A stretch of 6,422 nt of DNA from Bacteroidales bacterium (GTDB lineage: Bacteria; Bacteroidota; Bacteroidia; Bacteroidales; JAOZQN01): assembly GCA_029938985.1 (NCBI GenBank), contig JAOZTW010000312.1:1-6422 (forward strand), written 5' to 3'. Each line of letters opens with the position of its first letter. The stretch's first letter is position 1. The notes below the pieces were generated by a model, which was given only the letters and a program-made list of their open reading frames with translations, had not been told where the DNA came from and did no database searches. This document shows positions 1 to 5,052 of this stretch, piece after piece. The translations under genes and the position numbers were made by a program.

Positions 1-50
1 GGTGGTGTGAGAGGTGTACTGGCTATAAAGTAGTCAGCCGCCTACTCGAT
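1..50 (+). mobile_element. 3' end of a group II intron (end of domain V and domain VI)
   Basis: The first 50 bases have the layout of a group II intron 3' terminus. The GGT at 1-3 would be the last bases of domain V, followed by a GTGTGAGAGG-type linker and domain VI start. GAG (9-11) and AGG (12-14) pair with CTC (45-47) and CCT (41-43), leaving A44 unpaired. A44 is the candidate branch-point adenosine. If the intron ends ...CTCGAT at 50, A44 is seven bases from the 3' splice site, the standard distance, and the end is of the usual AY type. GGCT (21-24) can pair with AGCC (36-39) inside the domain. The intron runs opposite to the operon and its boundary lies just past the operon's last stop codon. 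Domains I-IV and any reverse transcriptase/maturase would lie to the left, outside the window. The call rests on structure and recalled consensus, without an alignment. Confidence 0.72.
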
Positions 51-70
51 TATAGCCTTTCTTTCTTTTT
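21..70 (+). terminator. Possible hairpin with T-rich tail spanning the intron/exon junction
   Basis: GGCTATAA (21-28) is perfectly complementary to TTATAGCC (50-57). AGTAG (29-33) can extend the helix by pairing with CTACT (42-46) across a three-base bulge. A T-rich run (58-70) follows, so on the plus strand this resembles a factor-independent terminator. It competes with the domain VI fold of the intron and would join intron to flanking DNA. The right arm and T-run may instead be what remains of a terminator that stood between convergent genes before the intron inserted. No good terminator in the operon's own direction is seen after the stop at 103. Confidence 0.3.
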
Positions 71-102
71 ATTATTTTCTAATCGCAAATATCATTGTTT
101 TT

Positions 103-1590
103 TTACTTTATTCCTCTCTTTGCTATAACTTTATTAAATGAAGGATAAGAATGAAAATATTCTTTCTTGTAAAGTCCTCCATAATTATTTTTAAAATACT
201 TATCCCAAATTCGTTTAAGCTCTTCTTTTTCTGAAACAAACCCTTTCATATTTTTTAAATAGGTAACGACAATATTTCTGATTCCACTACCTACGTCAAA
301 TGAAACTTTTTCTCTTGATATAATTTGACTTGGCAATTTGTTATTAAATATTTCTCTCAATATTTGTTTCCCGCTATTGTTTTGAAAAAAATGAGTTTCA
401 CTTAAATTGTTGGCATATCCAATTACGTCTTTATCTAAAAATGGTGAACGAGCTTCTATTGTATGTGCCATAGAACATAAATCTACTCTTCTAACTTCGG
501 TGAAATATAAATTTTCAATAAATTCATTTCTTCGTTTTCTCCAACTGGGTTTAAGCTCTCCATTTTTGAAAAATGATTTATACCCACAAAATATTTCATC
601 TGCTCCTTCTCCTGATAATATAACTTTTAGACCGTCTTTTTTTGCTTCTTTTGACAAAATATATGTTCCTATTCCATTACTAATTATTGAAGGATTATAG
701 CTTTCTGTATGATAAACAACCTTATCAATTATTTCTTTAATTTCATTTACATTTGGAATCTTGATATATTTTATACTTTCTGCATCAATATTTAGGTGCT
801 TTACTAATTCTATAATATTCTTATAATCAGAACTATTTTTATCAATTAGCGAATAAAAGATAATATTTTTAGTTTTTTGAAGTGCTAAATAAGTTATGAT
901 AGAACTATCAAGACCGCCACTAAGGAAAATGCCAAATTTTTCTGTTGGCATTCTTTTATATACAGCTTCTTTTAATAAATCAAATATAGTATATTCATTC
1001 AAGAGTGTTTTAGGAACTTGAATTTTAAGGTTTTCATATTTGTTTGCTAATAACTCTCCTTTAATGTTAAATTTTGAAATTCCACTTTTAATATTAAAAA
1101 TAGAAATTACTTTTTCTGTAATAGCTTTTAACTCACTCACAAAAAATATATTATTTTCTGTTGTTACCCGAAAAAGAGGTTTCTTTCCTATAATATCTTT
1201 AATTACAATAACTTCGTTGTTTATTTTATCAAAAATAATTCCTGAAAACATTCCATCAAGTAAGTTGTAAAAATCATGTTGGAATTTATGAAATAATGGT
1301 AAAATAATTTCTGTATCAGTCCCAGAAATTGTATCTATTTTAAATTTCTTTTTTAATTCTAAATAATTGTAAATTTCACCATTAAATGCTCCCACAAAAT
1401 TATTATGTATAAATGGTTGTCTTCCTTTTATTGACAAGTCATTTATAGAAAATCGGCGAAAACCCAATGAAATATTTGGTTTTATATTGCTTATAGAAAT
1501 ATCATCATCGCCTCGATGTTGTAACTTATCAAGAGCTTTTTTTGTTTTGCTTTCTGAATTACTTCCAATTGTTAAAACAATTCCGCACAT
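103..1590 (-). CDS. Glutamine-dependent asparagine-synthetase-like amidotransferase
   Basis: This 495-residue protein has the complete two-domain plan of AsnB. The N-terminal class-II glutaminase domain starts MCGI, so Cys2 becomes the nucleophile once Met is removed. It carries HRGDDD (25-30; the family usually has HRGPDD), an Arg before FSI (45-46), the oxyanion NGEIYNY (70-76) and TDTE (91-94). The synthetase domain has the pyrophosphate loop SGGLDSS (224-230), SGEGADEIF (326-334) with the catalytic Glu, EARSPFLD (379-386) and REK..F..G.G (426-436), whose K428 matches the catalytic lysine of E. coli AsnB. FCGY replaces the usual FGGY. All key residues are kept, so it should form an amide from a carboxylate using ATP and Gln-derived ammonia. 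It is shorter than typical AsnB (about 550 residues or more). It is last in the operon, seven bases after the second NAT gene. The context suggests a tailoring amidotransferase rather than housekeeping asparagine synthesis, but the substrate is unknown. Confidence 0.93.
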   Translation of the reverse strand: MCGIVLTIGSNSESKTKKALDKLQHRGDDDISISNIKPNISLGFRRFSINDLSIKGRQPFIHNNFVGAFNGEIYNYLELKKKFKIDTISGTDTEIILPLFHKFQHDFYNLLDGMFSGIIFDKINNEVIVIKDIIGKKPLFRVTTENNIFFVSELKAITEKVISIFNIKSGISKFNIKGELLANKYENLKIQVPKTLLNEYTIFDLLKEAVYKRMPTEKFGIFLSGGLDSSIITYLALQKTKNIIFYSLIDKNSSDYKNIIELVKHLNIDAESIKYIKIPNVNEIKEIIDKVVYHTESYNPSIISNGIGTYILSKEAKKDGLKVILSGEGADEIFCGYKSFFKNGELKPSWRKRRNEFIENLYFTEVRRVDLCSMAHTIEARSPFLDKDVIGYANNLSETHFFQNNSGKQILREIFNNKLPSQIISREKVSFDVGSGIRNIVVTYLKNMKGFVSEKEELKRIWDKYFKNNYGGLYKKEYFHSYPSFNKVIAKRGIK

Positions 1591-1595
1591 TTTTA

Positions 1596-1599
1596 CCTT
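1596..1599 (-). promoter_or_regulatory. Shine-Dalgarno-like AAGG for the amidotransferase gene
   Basis: On the minus strand the junction reads TAAGGTAAAAATG. The stop codon of the upstream NAT-like gene overlaps an AAGG, which sits five bases before the ATG. It is the only convincing Shine-Dalgarno-like site among the visible starts, and it supports the ATG at 1590 that gives the required MCGI terminus. Confidence 0.5.
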
Positions 1600-2284
1600 A
1601 TTTAAACATTTCTAATTTATTTGCTACTTTTTTTGCAATCTCCAAGTCAAATTTAAGGATATTTCTAAATAAGTTTTCAAATTCTATCCATGTATTAATT
1701 TGTTTTTTATACAAAATGTTATTTTTTGAATAATGTAAAATATTACCCTTCAAGAAGTAAAATTCATTTTCTATAACTTTGGAAAAGCGTATTGAATTTC
1801 TAAACGGATAATTTATTTTTGCATCATAACTATTGTCTATTTCTTTTCTAACTTGTTTTTGGTCATATTCGGAAATACTTGTAGAATAATTTAATGATTT
1901 ATTGTCTTTTTCAACTTTATATAAATAGAGTTGATTGTTTTCAATTATTGCTTCAAATTCTAAGGTGTAGGCACTTTGTTTTGAATTTTGATTTAAAGGT
2001 ATCGGTTTCATTATTGCCCACCCAAGTCCCACGTCTATTAAAAATGATTTTCCTGAAATATCTATTTTAATTAATTGATGAATGTTTTCTCCATTTATTT
2101 GAGCTGAATGTAATTTTACTGAAAAACCTTTTTGTTTCAGTGACTTATAAAGATAAAAGTTTCTGTCTGTGCATATTCCACCTTGCTCTGACGGATTTAA
2201 TCCAGTTTCAAGAATCAGCCAAAAATTATGATAAGGAATTGTTTCAAAATTCTTTTTAATTAGGTTTGTTATTTCTGCAATCAT
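1598..2284 (-). CDS. Arylamine N-acetyltransferase (NAT)-like enzyme, second copy
   Basis: The 228-residue product shows the NAT signature. IPYHNF (16-21) stands where NATs have PFEN, GGIC (35-38) holds the nucleophilic Cys38, NIH (67-69) gives His69, and IDVGLGW (83-89) gives Asp84. The His-Asp spacing of 15 equals that of classical NATs (His107/Asp122). The Cys-His spacing is 31 against about 38, and the N-terminal helical region before the cysteine is about 30 residues shorter. Characterised NATs move an acyl group from a CoA thioester (or, in RifF, a polyketide thioester) to an amine through the Cys. A similar thiol acyl-transfer chemistry is inferred here; the donor and acceptor are unknown. 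It is a clear paralogue of the NAT-like gene at 3344-4027, sharing for example YPFRNSIRFSKV and NEFYFLKG. Its ATG overlaps the stop of the U32-like gene (ATGA), suggesting translational coupling. No signal peptide is seen, so it is probably cytosolic. Confidence 0.82.
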   Translation of the reverse strand: MIAEITNLIKKNFETIPYHNFWLILETGLNPSEQGGICTDRNFYLYKSLKQKGFSVKLHSAQINGENIHQLIKIDISGKSFLIDVGLGWAIMKPIPLNQNSKQSAYTLEFEAIIENNQLYLYKVEKDNKSLNYSTSISEYDQKQVRKEIDNSYDAKINYPFRNSIRFSKVIENEFYFLKGNILHYSKNNILYKKQINTWIEFENLFRNILKFDLEIAKKVANKLEMFK

Positions 2285-3333
2285 ATTTTATTTTCTAAAT
2301 CAGAGATTAATTTATCACATTTAAAGCACTTTAAACCACAAATATTTTTACAGTTTATTTTATTCTTAAAAAAAGTCTCAACAAAAGCCCTTCTGTTAAA
2401 TAAGTTATCTTTAAAAATACTGAAATTTTCAACATTTTTATCTTTCCCAATAAAATTAGGAAATATTTCAACAAAATTATCAGAATTTAATCTATTCAGA
2501 TACAATTTTGTTAGGTTCAATATTCTTTTTTCTGTTAATGTTCTTCCTTGAATTTTAAGAAATTTAACGCCAATTTCTTCGTATAAATCAATATCGGCAG
2601 GGTGAATCCATGGTGTTTTTAATATTTCGGCATAATCAGTCATGTATTTTTTTTGACAATAATCTACACAGTAATTTTTGTTAGATAAGTCATTTCCTTT
2701 CATTGATAAATGTCCATTTTCTAACATGTGATATAAAGAAATAGGACAATCGTAAATACAATCAGGATTAGCTAATAATACAATATTGTCATTGTAAATT
2801 CTGTTTAAGTTTTGCAAAAAATCAATATTTCGATTTACAGTTCTCTCTAAAACCACCTTATTAAAATTAAAATCAGTAATTAAAGATTTTAGTTTATAAA
2901 CAGAATCAGTTTTAAGATTTATGGAACATATTGTATTTATGTCTTGAAATTGATTATTGATTATTTCTGCAACATATAAGTTTCCAATAATCAGAGCATC
3001 AATACCTGTATCTATTATACTTTTTATTTCATCGTATATAATTTCTTCATTTTCAACACTTCGTTCTATTCCATTAGACCAAACACTATTTAGAGTAAAG
3101 TGAAACTTTATACCTATATTGTGTAACTTGTTGATATAATTTTTCATTTCAGCTAATGATAGTTCGGGTATTTTCTTTGAAGCTCTTGCCTGTCCTAATA
3201 TTAAACTTCTTGGCGAACCGTAAACATTATCAATGTAATCATTGCCTTTTTTCGTATTCTGTAATTTTTCTAATTCATTTATGAAATTATTAGAAAAAAA
3301 TGCAGGAATGCTTAGTCCTATTCCTTTATCCAT
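2281..3333 (-). CDS. Peptidase-U32-like TIM-barrel protein, probable Fe-S enzyme
   Basis: This 350-residue protein resembles the U32 family. It starts with a barrel strand, GIGLSIPAF (4-12), and continues with VYGSPRS (37-43), FHFTLNSVW (77-85) and ALIIGNLYVAEII (113-125). NPDCIYDCPISLYH (189-202) follows, then YCVDYC (221-226) and PWIHPADIDLYEEIGVKFLK with IQGR (241-264), a stretch typical of U32 proteins. Cys192, 196, 222 and 226 form two CX3C pairs that could bind a 4Fe-4S cluster, as in UbiU/UbiV. A second set at the C-terminus, Cys328, 332, 336 and 339 (CX3CX3CX2C), could bind another metal centre. Despite the name, the best-studied members (UbiU/UbiV, RlhA, TrhP) take part in O2-independent or prephenate-dependent hydroxylation, so hydroxylation of a pathway intermediate is a reasonable guess. 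Proteolysis is not excluded. The gene lies between the two NAT-like paralogues, ten bases after the first and overlapping the second by four. No clear ribosome site precedes its ATG. Confidence 0.75.
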   Translation of the reverse strand: MDKGIGLSIPAFFSNNFINELEKLQNTKKGNDYIDNVYGSPRSLILGQARASKKIPELSLAEMKNYINKLHNIGIKFHFTLNSVWSNGIERSVENEEIIYDEIKSIIDTGIDALIIGNLYVAEIINNQFQDINTICSINLKTDSVYKLKSLITDFNFNKVVLERTVNRNIDFLQNLNRIYNDNIVLLANPDCIYDCPISLYHMLENGHLSMKGNDLSNKNYCVDYCQKKYMTDYAEILKTPWIHPADIDLYEEIGVKFLKIQGRTLTEKRILNLTKLYLNRLNSDNFVEIFPNFIGKDKNVENFSIFKDNLFNRRAFVETFFKNKINCKNICGLKCFKCDKLISDLENKI

Positions 3334-3343
3334 GTTTTTACAA

Positions 3344-4027
3344 TCAAAATTTACATATATCTGTTTTTTTAGCTACTTCAACTGCTAAATCAACATTAAA
3401 TTTAAAAATATTCTCAAATAACGATACAAACTCTTTCTGTGAATTTATAATTTTACTTTTAAATTTCCCTTTTTTTGAATAGCTTAAAACACTCCCCTTT
3501 AAAAAGTAAAATTCATTATTCACTACTTTTGAAAAACGAATTGAATCTTTAAATGGATACAATTCAGTATTTATAAACCTATCATTTATTTGTTTTTTTA
3601 CTCTTTCTTGATTTTGATTTTCAATTTTAGTTTTATAACTTATTGTATAAACCCCTTTATTTTGTTTATACAATGTTAATTCTTTTTTTTTAATTACTGT
3701 TTTAAAATTAAGACCGAAAAAATTGAAACTCATATTCTCTTTCAATGATATTGGATACATTAGTGGCCACCCTAAACCAACGTCTAAAAAATATGATTCA
3801 TTTTTAATATCTATTTTCAGTAAACGATGTATTTCATTTCCATTTATTTTAGCTGAATGTAAATTAGATTTTATACCCAACAAGTCTAATTTTTGTTTAA
3901 GAAATAAGGTTTTGTCAGAACAAGTCCCACCATATTTTAATTCCATTTTTCGATTTAAAATAATTCTAAAATTGTGGAATGGAATAGTTTCAAAATCTTC
4001 CTTTAAAATTGATAGAATATGTTTCAT
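3344..4027 (-). CDS. Arylamine N-acetyltransferase (NAT)-like enzyme, first copy
   Basis: The 227-residue protein belongs to the same NAT-like family as the product of 1598-2284. The triad is intact: Cys36 in YGGTCSD (32-38), His67 in EIHRLLKIDI (65-74), and Asp82 in FLDVGLGW (80-87). Both triad spacings (31 and 15) are identical to those of the paralogue. IPFHNF (15-20) corresponds to the PFEN region of NATs. The C-terminal half keeps YPFKDSIRFSKV and NEFYFLKG, shared with the paralogue, while the middle (about 95-145) and the extreme C-terminus differ, suggesting different partners or substrates. It should form an acyl-S-enzyme and pass the acyl group to an amine or hydroxyl. Its ATG overlaps the TGA of the propeller gene (ATGA). 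Codons 113-115 (KKK) form an uninterrupted run of nine A, a possible slippage site. A housekeeping xenobiotic NAT is unlikely given the operon, the duplication and the short N-terminus. Confidence 0.82.
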   Translation of the reverse strand: MKHILSILKEDFETIPFHNFRIILNRKMELKYGGTCSDKTLFLKQKLDLLGIKSNLHSAKINGNEIHRLLKIDIKNESYFLDVGLGWPLMYPISLKENMSFNFFGLNFKTVIKKKELTLYKQNKGVYTISYKTKIENQNQERVKKQINDRFINTELYPFKDSIRFSKVVNNEFYFLKGSVLSYSKKGKFKSKIINSQKEFVSLFENIFKFNVDLAVEVAKKTDICKF

Positions 4028-4992
4028 ATTATTATAAACCCAAATATTTTTGAAATATTTTCATCTGTTAAATCGTAGAAATCTACAATCTCTTTATTCA
4101 TAAAATTCATTTTTATAATTCCTGTTTTTGTTTTTTCAATAGGAATATTTGTATTCCATCTTTTTTGTGAAACTGCTGATTTTATTTGTGTTATTCCGAT
4201 ATAAACAAATTCTTCTGAAAATTCTAATCCTCTACACCAACCATAATAATCTCCAACTTTAAATAAATCTACATATTCTTTAAAATCTGAAAATTTGTTA
4301 ATGTTTTTTTCTCTGTAATAAACTTTACCATCAACACTTGTAATCCATATTTTATCATCATAAATTAAGCAATCGTGAATATATGTTGGTAATGGTGATG
4401 CTATTTCTCTATAAAGAGATAAGTCAATAAGCGTTTTTTTTGTAAAAGAAGTTGCAATTAATCTGTTGTCAATAACGGTGCAATTATTTAGATGAAATTT
4501 ATCTTTTATTATTCGTTGGTTAAATGCTTTGTTATTATCATTATCGTAATAATTATCAGAAGTTTCAGACTGCTCTTTACCTAAAAATCTATCTCCTGAT
4601 TCTTTGAAAGACAACAAGCTAATTGTTTGAATAAATTGTCCATTAATATCATATATTTCAATAGAATCAAACCCTGTATTAGTTATGATAATCAAGTTAT
4701 TATAAAATTTTATACCATGAATGTCATTTAATGTATTTGAAGTTATAGATTTTCTTATTTTAAAATTGATTGCATCAATAATATGAAATTGGTTGTAATC
4801 AGCAATTAGAAATATATTTTCATGTTTATTATAAGTTATTTGAGTAAAACCTTTGCCTTTTACTGCCAAGTTGTTATTTGGAATATATTGTATTAATTCT
4901 TTTTCTTCTTTCGTATCAATATCTATTTCAATAAGTTTGCTTTTTGATTCTCCTTTAAAATAACTAATTGGGATTAATATTTTTTTGTTCAT
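4024..4992 (-). CDS. Beta-propeller protein resembling the TIGR03032/DUF4915 type
   Basis: The 322-residue product is made of repeated short beta-strand blocks typical of a propeller: ILIPISYF (5-12), GFTQITYNKHENIFLIAD (48-65), IHGIKFYNNLIIITNT (91-106), FHLNNCTVIDNRLIATSF (166-183), YIHDCLIYDDKIWITSVDG (204-222) and CRGLEFSEEFVYIGIT (253-268). Blades repeatedly open with a His (H92, H167, H206). The run from IHDCLIYDDKIWITSVDG to RGLEF...YIGITQIKS resembles TIGR03032/DUF4915 proteins, which have an H-x-LW block followed by RGL...FVGLS. I know of no experimentally fixed function for that family. There is no signal peptide, so it probably acts in the cytoplasm, perhaps as a binding or scaffold protein or as a lyase/epimerase-like enzyme; this is speculation. 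The start at 4992 follows an in-frame-incompatible ATGTAA just upstream. There is a 60-base gap to the glycosyltransferase-like gene and a four-base overlap with the first NAT-like gene. Confidence 0.6.
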   Translation of the reverse strand: MNKKILIPISYFKGESKSKLIEIDIDTKEEKELIQYIPNNNLAVKGKGFTQITYNKHENIFLIADYNQFHIIDAINFKIRKSITSNTLNDIHGIKFYNNLIIITNTGFDSIEIYDINGQFIQTISLLSFKESGDRFLGKEQSETSDNYYDNDNNKAFNQRIIKDKFHLNNCTVIDNRLIATSFTKKTLIDLSLYREIASPLPTYIHDCLIYDDKIWITSVDGKVYYREKNINKFSDFKEYVDLFKVGDYYGWCRGLEFSEEFVYIGITQIKSAVSQKRWNTNIPIEKTKTGIIKMNFMNKEIVDFYDLTDENISKIFGFIII

Positions 4993-5052
4993 TTTTACAT
5001 TATTTGTAGTTTGCTATAAACTTACCGTATAGAAAGATTATATATCTGGTTA

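Noticed and set aside
407..700. Plus-strand open frame of 97 codons
   Set aside because: It lies antisense within the conserved synthetase domain of the AsnB-like gene, has no recognisable domain and no separate spacing of its own.
1040..1733. Two further plus-strand open frames (1040-1270 and 1542-1733)
   Set aside because: Both are antisense to well-supported genes and their translations look like low-complexity shadows of AT-rich coding sequence.
103..2284. Lasso-peptide B/C pair (Cys protease plus AsnB-like cyclase)
   Set aside because: The AsnB-like protein keeps the glutaminase Cys2 and the thiol enzyme has NAT-type motifs and spacing. No short precursor peptide or RRE-like protein is seen in the window.
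3300..3482. Plus-strand open frame of 60 codons
   Set aside because: It crosses the NAT/U32 gene junction on the opposite strand and has no recognisable features.
3723..4037. Plus-strand open frame of 104 codons
   Set aside because: It is antisense to the catalytic part of the first NAT-like gene, whose Cys-His-Asp motifs show which strand codes.
4993..5052. Possible promoter between the glycosyltransferase-like and propeller genes
   Set aside because: A TAAGTTTA on the minus strand loosely resembles the Bacteroidota -7 element TAnnTTTG, but no TTG is found at the -33 distance, so an internal promoter is not supported.
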